From NCBI GenBank assembly GCA_016081115.2, contig CM071931.1:23288317-23352316 (forward strand): 64,000 nucleotides of DNA, given 5' to 3'. Position numbers and translations under genes: made by a program. This DNA is from Rehmannia glutinosa. Lineage: Eukaryota > Streptophyta > Magnoliopsida > Lamiales > Orobanchaceae. Of this stretch, positions 34,616-45,547 are shown one piece after another. Every line of letters starts with the position of its first letter. Position 1 is the first letter of the stretch. The notes under the pieces are model-generated. The model was not told the DNA's origin, ran no database searches, and saw nothing but the letters and a program-made list of their open reading frames with translations.

Positions 34616-37222
34616 GGGTCTACCTTCCTGTAGACTTGAAAAAAAATATACATGTAGTTTTCATATGTGTGTGTACTATGATAAATGAATAAAAAAAAAA
34701 AAGTTTTTTTTAATAAATGAAAAGAGTCTATGAATCCACCACCGCTATGCCACGCCAACTCCAAAGCCAAGGTACGAAGTTAAATTTTCAAAGGTTCAAT
34801 TGCTACTTCTACTACTACTGCCATTGCTATCACTCATCGCTCGCTCGCTCTCGCTATTACTATCGCTATCGCTCGCTATTGACAAATTACATGATTTCTA
34901 TTGAAAAAAATGAGCAAACTATATTTCACGGATGCATAGCACATAAGATAGAATATGACTATTGAACTATTGCAAGATATTGATGAATTCTATGGAGAGG
35001 TATAGAGAATTATACAAATTCTAGACGACCCAAGAGGACATTGTAATAGAATACATAAGGTTCATTACAAGTTTATTCAAACAACAGACGATCTAGAATT
35101 TTAGGATTGACTATGAGTAGAATACTAGCAATATAGATTTTGGATGGACCTTAGTAGCTCTAGAGTTGAATATATTCATGATTTACGCCATGTTCATTTC
35201 ATTTAAGTATTAATGATAATACATTGGGATGGTTATGATGTTAGTATATTTTTTGGAAAGATAGTAGTTATTGTTTAGATGTCTAAAGTCGTGAAGCTGA
35301 AAGTTAGTGGACTGGATTTAGGAATTTATTTTTATGAAGGGACAATTTTGATGTGATCTTAGGCATTAACTAGTTTAGTAAGAACGAGAAAGTATAGAGT
35401 ATTCCATAAGGAGATAGTGTTCGATGCATTACAGAGCAAATACTAGTATTGTACCCCAACTGGTGTCAGGAAAGAAAGCAATGGAAAGTTTAAGAATGGA
35501 AATTGTCAGAGCATCTGGTTAGTGCAGTAGGTTCCCAATCTTTGTTTTGATAATGGTCAATATGCTAATTATTCGAGGCTATGAAATATATTTTTAGAAA
35601 CTTTTATTTGGGATTCCATATGATAAACTTGTAGATTTCACCATTGATTTTTTTTTTTTTTTTTTTTTTACTTGGGACGACACAGTATCAAATTCACCCG
35701 TAGGATGGCGATGAAGGAATTATAAGAGTTGAATGTGCAATTATAAGAATTAGTGGTCAAAGGACTTATCCGACTTAGAGTATCACCATGAGGAGAGTCA
35801 ATCATGTTTGTTAAGATAAGATGGACTTATAGAGTATATTGATTATATGGAGAATTTATTTGATTACAAACAAGTACCCAGTGTTAAGGATAAATGATTC
35901 GTTTGATTACTTAATGGAGCTAGTATCTTAATTAGGATCGATTTGAGGTCTCGATATCACCTACTGAATTTCACTAAGTTTAAAGTTGTGGTTAGACCGT
36001 TTAATATTTGTTGGTCTAGTTATTACCATGTGAGGAATATAAGTTGATCTGGTTAAGTCGAAGTTGTCAACAATGGATCCTATGATTGCAAGAGAAGTTT
36101 GGTGTTTACTGTGACTCTCTAGGTATTAAATAAGGTTATAGAAAGTTTTCTTTTTTTTTGGAGATGACAATACCATATTGATGAGAAAAATTCGCGGAAG
36201 GACATAGAAGTGTGATGAAGATTTCCAATAGCTTAAAGGAAAGTTGACCAGGTTACCCACAGGACAAGAATAAATTAGTGAGAAAGTTTGCTAAGTTGAT
36301 AATCGAGGTTGTCACACCTTCTTATGGATTGAAACAATTACTGCAACAATGGATGAACGACTTGTACTTAGAGATAAGTTAATGTGGCACAAGTGACATA
36401 AGTTTTATGCAAGATGAGAAACCGTGATCTAATAGAAAACCTCAACATATCCGTTTTAGCTTCTAATGGTGCATTAGGCTACGAAGAAATTTTGATTATG
36501 TCTAGGGATGAATAACTAAGAATTGAGATATTATGATAAGCACATTGTATATCGTACACCGTTCACCTATGAGCTACAAAGATTTATCGAGATATAGGAA
36601 GTGTATTTTTGGTGGAGGAAATGATAAGAAATTCAGAACTTTATGGATAGATGCATGACACGCCAACAAGTTAAGATCAAACACCAATGACTGTCAAGAT
36701 ATTTGTTAAGACACATGATATCCTCGAATGAAAGTTGAAAGCATATAGATATTGACTTTGTTGTAAGTTAGTCGCGACCAACTAAGAGAAATCACGAGAT
36801 GGAATATTTTTGACCGATTGACCAAATCTACACACTTTTACAGATGACATATGGTTTAGAGCAATTCGTCCAATTGTACTTTAGAGGGAAGTGAGACTAT
36901 CAGATAAAGATACTAGTTCACTTTGAAATTTTGGAGAACTTGCAACAATATATGGGAATAAGGTTAAATTTTAGTGGACTATACAATCCATAGACATATG
37001 GACAAACTGAAAGGACAATCGAATTTTTAAGGACATGTATTTTTGGTTTTGAGAAGCATACTTACTTTTAGTGGATTTTTCTAATAACAATAGTTGAGAT
37101 GGCCAGGACGACGTAACTTGAGAATGAAAGGATGAGATTCTAGCAAGATATTTAGACATTAATAGAGTTTGAATTAAGTTGACTAAATTTCGGGGACGAA
37201 ATTTTTTTTAAGAAGGGGAGTT
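34616..37222 (+). pseudogene. Degenerate gypsy interior (RT and integrase remains)
   Basis: 34800-34880 is a CTATCG/CTCGCT low-complexity patch. About 35698-35800 reads, with stops, RMAMKEL, ELNVQL, LVVKGLIRLRVSP, matching the RT entry of gypsy elements (ELK.QLQELL.KGFIR.S.SPWG). About 36975-37030 reads YGQTERTIEFL, matching integrase H-P-Q-T-D-G-Q-(S/T)-E-R-T. No gag is visible and no frame is open for long. At 2.6 kb it is too short for complete gag-pol. Confidence 0.75.
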
Positions 37223-38848
37223 TGTAACACCCGGAAAAAAAAAAGTGTATTTAATTAGTTAGATGGTCCATTAGTGAATTATTATTATTATTATTATTGG
37301 GTTTATTATCCAATTACTTGGCCCATGAGGAATCCTAAGGTGTTTGGGAAACTAGCTAGGGTAATTATATTATGACTCTTTTGTTATTAGGGTTTTATTA
37401 TACCACATTAGAGGGGACCAAACCAAAAACACGTTCCAACTCTTTCTCTGCGCCTCCACAGTCCCATCGTCTACCATACAACCTCAACGAAGTTTTTCTT
37501 CAACGTCATGATCCCTCAATTGCCTTCCCTATTTCATTCTCAACTGCTAAGGTAATTTTCTTATGAATTTCGAAACCCAATCTATACTGCTCATAAGTTT
37601 ATGAAATTTTAATATGTTATTCTTCATGACGTTTTTATCGTACGGTTAAAATTTCATACTAATCCGATAAGTACTTTTGTAGTTATGTAATTTTCAAACT
37701 AAGATGCCTGAATTTATGTTATTCTCTGTTTTCGTTTTAGAAATTCCAAAACCCTACTTATACATATCCAGAATTCATGAAATTTTAATATGTTATGTTA
37801 TCATATGTTTATCATATTTAGGAAACTTTTCATATACGTTTGAATTGTATTGTATTTTATATAGAATTTTCATTCACGCTTCCCAAATCTTGAGTATACT
37901 CAGTTTCTGATTTATAAATTCAAGAAAACATATATAAAGACCTTCAGAATATCTGAATTTTGGATATGTTATGTATGATAATGTTTACAACCGTGTGGTA
38001 AAATATCAAATCATTCCAACCTATATTGTTTTAAATATTTACTAGTTTCCAAGAAGTTACAGTTTTAGCCATGACAAAAGTTTCAATTTATAAAATTCAA
38101 AGCCTAAAGATAACTAATTTAATATTTTATGATTTTTGGATAATGGGTAGCTTATGCAACTATTGAAGTAACGTTCTTTTTATTTTTAAATGGTGATTTT
38201 AATTAAACAAGAAATTATTGAGTGAATTATGATTTTCCTATGCAACTACTAGAGTGATGTTTTTTTTCTAAATGTTAATTTTCAATTGCATAAAAAAAAT
38301 TGTTAAACAAATTATTATTTTTAAAGTATTTACCTACGATGCTAGAATCTGTGTGATAATTGATTTATATTGAGAACAAATGTTCAGTTTTTAGTAAATT
38401 TTTGAATTGAGATAATAAATGATTAATTATTATGATTTTCTAAGTTTACTTATGTAAATAGACTAAAAGGATTTTTTTATATAGAATAGTAAATGTCCGA
38501 TTTTCTTAGAAATAAATGAATATACAAATTTTCTATACTTTATAATTTGCTTCCGCTGGTTCTATTGATTTTGAATGAGATATATTTACAGGCCTATTTT
38601 CTCTTATAAATAAAAATATGTATGCGGTTTATTTTTCAAAGTCTTTCACTGTCAAATGGCCTGTTAGAATTATATGTAGATGTCAAACTCTATTCAAATT
38701 ATTTCAAAGTCTCTAATTAATTGTTCTTATGAAAATTAAATGGCTCTCTATAACGAGCTGTCTTTCTCATGTTTCTTATGGAAAAAAAAATATACGGTAA
38801 AATGAATATTTGCACACATTTTATTGTTCAAAATTTCGGGGCGTTACA
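37223..38848 (+). repeat. 3' LTR of the gypsy element
   Basis: Comparing with the 5' LTR by eye I find roughly a dozen substitutions plus a few indels in homopolymer and TTA runs over 1.6 kb, so the insertion is recent. Confidence 0.95.
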
Positions 38849-40061
38849 AGTGGGCAGAGTTTTACGATCCTTCAACGAGCATAGATGAATTAATAAGTAA
38901 CTGCCCACCTGGAATTCATCGAGGTCGATGGTCAAGCTTTGTTAACTATCGTTTATCAGAAAAGTCAATGGTAATGTATTCTTACATATTTCAATATTTA
39001 ATTTAATTCTACGCTTTGTCTAATATATTAGTATTTTACTCTATTACTAGGAGATGTGCAGAAAAAATGCTAACTGTAGAAAGCGTCAAAAAATCCCGCA
39101 TACTAGTGGATCTAAAAGCTTTGCAAGAAGAAGAGCTGAAATGGTAGTTTATTTTTAGTTTTTTCGTTAATTGAATGATTATAATCTCTTAGTAATAAAA
39201 TTTAATTGTTGTGTAAGGAAAACGAGCTTGGGCATAAAGTTGATCGTGCTGAACTATGGCTTGACACCCACAAAAGAAAAGATGGAACCAATGTCAATGA
39301 AGAAGCTAAAAATATATCTGTAAGTATGTTTGCCTTCAATTTGTTTGCAGTTGACAAGATAGTTGTCTGTCTGCAACTTTTGCTAGCTCTTGAATCTTAA
39401 TGCCAATCACATTAACTGTCTGCTTTATCAACACTGCAATAGGCATAATTAAGTCTTCAAAAATTCAAACAACTGCAACTACTAAAATAGTTATGAAAGT
39501 CATTTATGAGTTTATACATTTCTATAAATATATGATCAGATATTAGTTTATAAATTGTGCTACTAGTCAAGAACACAACTACAACACAAAAACAAGAACT
39601 ATTAATAATCTAGACAGTTTTAAATCAAGAAGGTGCATGTTAACAATAAACAGAGCCATGTTAATGTTATTATTATTGTTCATTGTTCTCTGTCTTCCAT
39701 ATGATAGCATGATATAAGTTTAACTACTACATCCTATGGTGACTCTCTCTTAATGTAGGAACAAATTGTACATGAAATGGGTCAAAGTTCATTCTCCTAG
39801 ACTCAATTTGTTTCACAAGACGATGCTCTTGGTAAGGTTTTCGGGAAAGAACACCTTGGACGTGTTCGTGGTCTAGGCATTGGACCATGTCAATCCACTG
39901 CATTTGGATGTACTAATCCAAGAGTGGATGCAATGGAAACGTCTTCTCAATTGGAAAATATGAAAAAGACATTTGGTGGAGCTCTTGTTACAGTTTTTCA
40001 TAAAGCATTTGGGAAAGTCCCTAATCAATTTGCTACTTGGCTAAACCAAACATCTGAAGTG

Positions 40062-40279
40062 GTATGTATTTTTGCCTTTCAAGTTATTCATAATTGGTTT
40101 CATGAATTATTCAGTAAGTAATACGTGATTGAATCAAGAAAAATGTTGCTTATAATAGAAGCATACATGGATGAAGTGAATGACTGGTGTCTATCAAAGA
40201 TTTTCACTTATCATATTGACATGAGTGCCAAGCTTAGATATAATTGTGTTGCCTGATTTCTTTCAGGGTCCGATCACCC

Positions 40280-40330
<51 letters not shown>
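40062..40330 (+). other. Transposase intron, next exon start and (TA)n
   Basis: Intron of the CACTA-2 transposase gene starting GTATGT at 40062, with an acceptor TTTCTTTCAG at about 40266. An exon start (GGTCCGATCACCCTGAA) runs straight into an AT dinucleotide array (40282-40326). Confidence 0.5.
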
Positions 40331-41120
40331 AGGATCAAGTATGTGGCAAGGGCCTTACCATGTGGCAGTGTGGACAAATCTAAGCCATTACTATGTTTAA
40401 TCCAAAGGCCAATGTTTTTTCGAATTTATTTTTTTTAAATTGAATACAGCCCATTTAAGGGCATAATGGACATTTTATACTTATAAGCACACGGCATTTT
40501 TGGTAACCTCCCATAACCTCCCCTTTTTTTGGAATTTCATTTAATCTTTCCCACTTCTTTGCAATCTTATTTTTTCACAATCCACCGTTTATTTTTTTTT
40601 TTTTGTTCATTCTATCATTCGAGCGCCGAGAGCAAACATTATGTGTCAGTTTCGATGCTTGGTTGGGTTCATTCGACATCAAAATCCAACATGTCCTTGG
40701 TAATATTGGTAAAGGTCAGTTTCTTGTTCGATTTTTTTATTTTTTCAGTTGTAGATTTTTGTGGAAATGGTTTTCCCTTATTTTTCCTCCCCTTTTATGT
40801 CCAATCACGATGATTTTTTTCTGGGTTTTTGGAGTTAGTTGCAGTAAGTAGAGCACACAATTTTTTTATTTTGAAGTTACTAGGGTTTTATTCTTCGATT
40901 TTTACAGACCCCCCTTTTTTTCTTGGGTTTATGGAATTATTTTTTGTGCGAAATATTGCATATACAATTGATGTTTAAATAGTATTAGTTTCGTATACAG
41001 TTAGAGTACAATCAGTGCACAATTAGTTTAGATGTTGTATTCTATTTGCTACATCGCAAAATTAGTATAGTTCATGCACACTGTGTAATGTTTCATAGAT
41101 GTTTCGCACTTTCAGGTTAA

Positions 41121-41345
41121 ATGGCACGAGGAAACAGTAAGAGACCTGCATCCCTAGGGCCGAGCGAGGGTGCGAGTGATGGTAATCAGAGCCCAGAGGT
41201 CAAAGACCACAAAATCTGCTTTGAAAGCCTCGATGCCTCAACTGAGGAGAAGATCTGTGCCCAAACTGAGAAAATAGTAGCTTATATTTTTTTTTGGCCC
41301 ATTTTGTTTTATTGTACCCGTGGAAATAGATTGATGAAAATTTAG
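41121..41345 (+). CDS. Short hypothetical ORF in the TA-flanked element
   Basis: 75 codons from an ATG just after an acceptor-like TTTCAG. It starts MARGNSKRPASLGPSEGASD and is polar/acidic up to about residue 50; the remainder is likely intron read-through into T-rich sequence (a GTAGCTTAT-type boundary near 41277). Upstream, 40600-40720 has another open stretch (REQTLCVSFDAWLGSFDIK) ending at a GTAAAGG donor, so these may be two exons of one captured or element gene. Not recognised. Confidence 0.3.
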   Translation: MARGNSKRPASLGPSEGASDGNQSPEVKDHKICFESLDASTEEKICAQTEKIVAYIFFWPILFYCTRGNRLMKI

Positions 41346-41750
41346 CTATAAGTTGGTATACATTTAGTACATAGTTGGTATACAATTAGTTCAGTTGTTT
41401 TTATTTTAATTGTGGATATGAATTGATAAAAACGTAGCAATAGAATGGTATACAGTTAGGCAATTGTTGGTATACAGTTAGTTTCTCAATTAAACATCTA
41501 ACAATGCACTATTGAATACTTATATTATCACCAAATATTGGACAAGTGTATACCAAAATATAATTTCAGTGTACCGTAATGGAATTATTTTTAGACCATA
41601 TTTTTATAGTTATAAAGCACCGAAGTCTGCATATGTATACACCAAAATATGCTTCCAATGTACAATATTATCAATATTTTTATACCAACTTAAGTACCAG
41701 TGTTTATTCTGAAATAAACATCCAAACACGCCATATTTTATGTTATATTA

Positions 41751-42403
41751 GCACCAAAATATGCATATCTATACACGAAATAATGCGTCCAGAGCACAAT
41801 ATTATAAATATTTGTACACCAAAATATTGCGTCAATGAAAAGTGAGAATCCATTTTTTTTCCTCATTATTGGCATATCTGTTATGGAAATCTGATATTGA
41901 ATATATCCCTTGATTTTAGGAAAGTAAATATGGTAATATTTTTACACCATTTTGATAGTTACCGATTAGCACCAAAATATGCATATCTATACACGAAATA
42001 ATGCGTCCAGAGCACAATATTATAAACATTTGTACACCAAAATATTTCGTCAATGAAGAGTGAAAATCCATTTTCCCCTCATTATTAGGTGTATCTGTTA
42101 TGGAAATCTGATATTGAATATATCCCTTGTTTTTAGGAAAGTAAATATGGTATTATTTTTACACCATTTTGATAGTTACCGATTAGCACCAAAATATGCA
42201 TATCTACACACGAAATAATGCGTCTAGAGCACAATATTATAAACATTTGTACACCAAAATATTGCGTCAATGAAGAGTGAGAATCCATTTTTTTCCTCAT
42301 TATTAGGCGTATCTGTTATAGAAATCTGATATTGAATATATCCCTTGATTTTAGGAAAGTAATTATGGTATTATTTTTACACCATTTTGATAGTTACCGA
42401 TTT
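41751..42403. repeat. Three tandem copies of a 217 bp unit
   Basis: Copies start GCACCAAAATATGCATATCT at 41751, 41969 and 42186. They share CGAAATAATGCGTC.AGAGCAC, TGTACACCAAAATATT and ACACCATTTTGATAGTTACCGAT. By eye they are over 90 percent alike. Each also has shorter internal matches to GTATACA..TAGT motifs in 41340-41480. Confidence 0.9.
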
Positions 42404-42536
42404 GCCCTTTTTACACATAAAATAAATGAAAAATGGTGTATTTTTAGGCTTAATCTGAACCATTGATTGAATAGAATGGATGGATGGGATCTGTCCATGC
42501 TGCCACATGGTAAGAGGCTGCCACATGAGATCATAT

Positions 42537-42578
<42 letters not shown>

Positions 42579-42579
42579 T

Positions 42580-43428
42580 GACTATTTCTATATGAGGCAA
42601 TATATTTATATTTTGATTTGTAATGTCGGCACCAGATACAGGAAGCGGTCATCAGCCTCCATCGGGAAATGAAAGATAATATTCATCCTCAAGTCATGAT
42701 GTAAATGGGCATTTACATTCTTCATGATTTTGTGATATTTCTAGTATGTTAAAGAATTTATATTTTTGTAGGATATGTTGAATGATATTGTTGTTTGAAT
42801 TTTTATTTTGATCAATGATATTACAGTTTGATTATACAGGGATATCACATGTCTTGTTGAAATTTTCGATGTATGGAAAAGAAATATAATATTGTAACAT
42901 TTAGCGGTGTCTATAAAGCGTGACCAAAAATATAAAAATTTATATGATTCTAATTTAGCACTGGTTGGGAATCGTTTCAACATAAAAAAATGGCTCTAAA
43001 TAAATGTATTTTTAAAAATTAAATATTAACGACGGTTATAAACTGCGATTGATAACGTAAAATTTAAGCCTAAATTGTGAAAAAGAATCTTAGTGGCGGT
43101 TCCAAAACGAATCGCTAAAATAAATCCGTTGCTGATTTTACGGCGATTAAACCGCTGCTAACAATTAAATAAGTGTCACTAATTTGGTCCGCTACAATTC
43201 ACAAAACCACCGCTAAATTTGTGGCGATTCCAACTGCCACTAAATAAACGTTTTGGGGGTCATTTATTGTTTAGCGACATCTTTACCAACGGTTGCCCAA
43301 AACCGCCGCCAAATTGCTCGCGACGCACTTTCAGGCGGTGGTTATGGAAATGCGGTTAAACAGATTTGTCGGTTTTAAACCGCCGCTAAACGAAAAAATA
43401 ACCGCTGTTAAATCCATTTTTTCCTGTA
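42580..43428 (+). other. CACTA-2 distal end: exon remnant and subterminal repeats
   Basis: 42629-42672 may be a late transposase exon (frame APDTGSGHQPPSGNE). From about 43020 to 43428 there are more than ten AACCGC/GCGGTT and AATCGC/GCGATT motifs, the subterminal repeats that in CACTA elements bind the accessory transposase. No other gene seen. Confidence 0.55.
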
Positions 43429-44272
43429 TTTATTACATTATATATATTTTCATATTATCCTATTACAAGCATAATTTAAACTTACAAAACTAAATTAAAA
43501 CATCAAATTCAACAAACAACACTTCAAATTGATTAATATATAATGTCTAAAAGCAACATAATATCAACAAATTAAATATGCCTAACATTAAGAGTTTCAA
43601 ATTAATTAACATCAAGCGAAAAAATAAAATCCAGAGTTATAGAATGTTATATTGCTCCCACAAAAAAGAGAAGCTAAAATCTGCTCAACATCAAGCGCAA
43701 ATGTAGCTTCTTCAAAATTCCTTTCCGTCCGACAACTTCCAGAAAATTCAACTGCATGCACACAACAAAATATATATGATTATATATTTGTACTCCTCAA
43801 TATATATATATGTATGTGTGTGTGTGTGTGTGCAACTGGAGAAAAAAATAAATATGACATAGAGTTGCTCATTTATCAAGACATTTAAGTGGACATTTGC
43901 GCTTGAATTTTGTTGTGTGCATTCAGTTGAATTTTCTGAAAGTTGTCGGACGGAAAGGAATTTTGAAGAAGCAACATTTGCGCTTGATGTTGAGCAGATT
44001 TTAGTTTTTCTCTTTTATGGGGGAGCAATATAACATTCTATAACTCTGGATTTTATTTTTTCGCTTGATGTTAATTATTTTGCAACTCTTGATGTTAGGG
44101 ACATTTAATTTGTTGATATTATATTGCTTTTAGACATTATATATATATATATATATTAATCAATTTGAAGTGTTGTTAGTTGAATTTGATGTTTTAATTT
44201 AGTTTTGTAAGTTTAAATTGTGCTTGTAATAGGATAATATGAATTATATATAATGTAATAAATCAAGCTATA
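43429..44272. repeat. Inner part of the outer foldback (hairpin core)
   Basis: 43429-43770 is complementary to 43917-44272, loop 43771-43916 with a TG/TA microsatellite. Matching stretches include CATATTATCCTATTACAAGC, AACATCAAATTCAAC, ACATCAAGCG, TTCCTTTCCGTCCGACAACTT and AATTCAACTG.ATGCACACAAC. These arms continue outward into 30895-31032 and 44273-44410, proving that CACTA-2 was inserted inside a pre-existing palindrome. Confidence 0.85.
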
Positions 44273-44745
44273 TATACACATGCAACAATTATAACAAATA
44301 GAAAAGACAATGAATTTAAAACAGTTGTGAAAGATACAAACAATAAGAAGCAGATACACTTCAATTTCAAAACCATTGTGAAATAAAACAAACACAACAG
44401 TTGACAGAGGCGTTCGCATAAAACGACAATGGATAAAAGCCGTTGTGAAACAAAACAATCACATCAGTTTGCAACCGTATTCTTTGACCAAAACGACAAC
44501 GGTTTTACACGTTGTCTTGTACAAAATGAACTGTTGTAGATGGAGGTGTTGTAAAAAAACAAGCAAAACGACAACGGTTAAAACCCATTGTATATGTCAA
44601 CACAACAACAATTGTGCAATGGTTTCTAAAGATTGTCGTTTATCATAACCACAACGGTTAGAAACCATTGTTATTTATTGTCAATGACAACGGTCTTAAC
44701 CATTGTTGTTTATCCTATAACACAATGGTTATAAACCGTTGTAGT

Positions 44746-45042
44746 TAGAGGTGTCAAAATCACTGAGTCGGGCTGGCTCGGCCCAGCCCATCGGGTTTTT
44801 TCAAAAAATTGGGTCGGGTCGGGTCGGGCCAAACAATAGTCGGACCACTATTTTTGGAGCCCAGACCGGCCCAACCCATGAAAATACAAATAAAATATTG
44901 GGTCTGCCCGGTTTTTCGAGCGTAATGTGTCGGGCCAAAAAAGCCCGGCTCATTTTGGGCCTAAGAAAACTTTGCCTAGCCCGACCATGTTACCGAGCCG
45001 GTCTGGCTAGCCCACCGGGCCGGACCAAAATTGACAGCTCTA
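44746..45042. mobile_element. hAT-type miniature element
   Basis: Ends TAGAGGTGTCAA and TTGACAGCTCTA (11 of 12 complementary). The 8 bp flanks GTTGTAGT and CTTGTAGT differ by one base, consistent with a hAT target duplication. The left arm of the outer foldback (near 16730-16745) shows the empty site, since there the same sequence is uninterrupted. The interior is GC-rich with GGGTCGGGTCGGGTCGGGCC-type repeats and has no ORF for a transposase. Confidence 0.8.
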
Positions 45043-45182
45043 CTTGTAGTTGATGGCAAAGACATCGGGGTTTAACCGTTGTCGTTGTGGTACATCTTTC
45101 GCAACGCCTTCATACATTACAGTTTTTATACTTAATAGACAACGGATAAAATCCGTCGTGTATTAGCACTTTTCTTGTAGTG

Positions 45183-45547
45183 ATCACTTGTTACAATGTA
45201 TCCATAAATTATATTTGATATATATGTAACGTGTACCCTTGAAAGCAAGGGATCACCCAACGAATGGACGAGTTCAAAGCGGGGAATGAGGCAAGAACCA
45301 TGCTTTCAGAGAAGTGGTGGTCCGAATCTTATCTGAACTGCGAGAATAGCTGACTAAGCGGTGCCATAAGGGGTCATTCTCCGAACTGGAGGGGCCAAGA
45401 TTTTAGGTTGTTTATGTAGGTTGGGTGACCAATCGGCTATAGGAGTACTCTAGGATATAAACCAGGGCAACAAAAGTGGAGCAGATCGCCCGTCTTCATT
45501 TTGTGGAAGTCCCCGGCAGAGGATATATAGGGCTGTAGGTGGAATAC
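45183..45547. other. GC-richer host segment between the foldback and SIRE-2
   Basis: Base composition is distinctly less AT-rich than the surroundings. On the minus strand one frame is open from about 45265 down to 45183, in phase with the coding fragment at 16607. Further upstream, open stretches occur in shifted frames (for example RTTTSLKAWFLPHSPL). It may be the other half of that interrupted locus or a separate fragment. Not identified. Confidence 0.35.

Larger units (their letters stand above)
32973..38848 (+). mobile_element. Ty3/gypsy LTR retrotransposon, internally deleted, young
   Basis: Two nearly identical LTRs, a TGGTATCAGAGC primer site, a purine tract (AAGAAGGGGAG at 37210) and a perfect 5 bp target duplication AGTGG (32968-32972 and 38849-38853). 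The internal region is only 2.6 kb and holds degenerate RT and integrase remains in gypsy order. Inserted in the first transposase exon of CACTA-2. Confidence 0.95.
32967..40061 (+). pseudogene. Plant Ptta/En/Spm (Transposase_24) gene, interrupted
   Basis: Exon 1 begins at 32967 after TTTTTTCAG, is split by the gypsy element after AAGTGG, and resumes at 38854 to 38970 (WAEFYDPSTSIDELI, PPGIHRGRWSSFVNYRLS). Further exons have consensus splice sites: 39051-39143 (EMCRKNANCRKRQKI, GSKSFARRRAEM), 39218-39319 (ELGHKVDRAELWLDTHKRK) and 39759-40061. The last has a TAG at about 39798 (SSFS-stop-TQF), then FGKEHLGRVRGLGIGP. These are the motifs of the plant En/Spm-associated transposase family (Pfam Transposase_24): a conserved R-W..FV core, then an E...THT(K)RKDG segment. 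Function is probably the accessory/DNA-binding role rather than catalysis. Broken by the gypsy insertion and one stop. Confidence 0.75.
40331..42540. mobile_element. Inverted-repeat element inserted in a TA microsatellite
   Basis: The left end AGGATCAAGTATGTGGCAAG, through TTACCATGTGGCAG, is matched by the complement of the right end (GGGATATGATCTCATGTGGCAG, through TTACCATGTGGCAG). This gives imperfect terminal inverted repeats of about 50 bp. Both flanks are long (TA)n runs (40282-40326 and 42541-42579), so the target was TA-rich or the element carries the array. It contains a leader-like region, a short ORF (41121) and a 217 bp tandem array. Superfamily is not certain; a Mutator-like or TA-targeting MITE relative is possible. 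Confidence 0.6.
31033..43428 (+). mobile_element. CACTA element 2, nested, carrying host-gene exons
   Basis: The left end is CACTACAAAAAAATAG (31033). The right end is TTTTTTCCTGTA (43428), complementary to CACTACAGGAAAAAA minus the last GTG. Both ends are followed inward by short repeats on AACCGC/GCGGTT (31075-31200 and 43020-43400), a subterminal pattern different from that of the outer element. Inside, in plus orientation: a MED7 fragment, a Transposase_24-like gene, a gypsy element and a TA-flanked inverted-repeat element. No TNP2-type (TnpD) transposase is visible, so it is non-autonomous. About 10 bp of host sequence is missing at the right junction compared with the opposite foldback arm. 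Confidence 0.75.
16608..45182. mobile_element. Outer CACTA-ended foldback element, opened by nested insertions
   Basis: The left end is CACTACAAGAAAACTGC (16608) and the right end is the complement, TTTTCTTGTAGTG (to 45182), the hallmark of CACTA (En/Spm) elements. Beyond the termini, complementarity continues for the whole element. The left arm is 16608-17036, 30895-31032 and 43429-43770 once insertions are removed. The right arm is 43917-45182 minus a small hAT insertion. Each arm is about 0.9 kb with a loop of about 146 bp. The outer 0.4 kb carry many short ACAACGGTT/AACCGTTGT motifs, like CACTA subterminal transposase-binding repeats. No transposase belongs to this element. Flanking trinucleotides (CCA and ATC) do not match. 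Confidence 0.8.

Noticed and set aside
45183..45547. Organelle-derived insertion (mitochondrial or plastid DNA)
   Set aside because: Considered because of the higher GC content, but no organelle gene could be recognised and one minus-strand frame is partly open in phase with nuclear sequence on the other side of the transposon.
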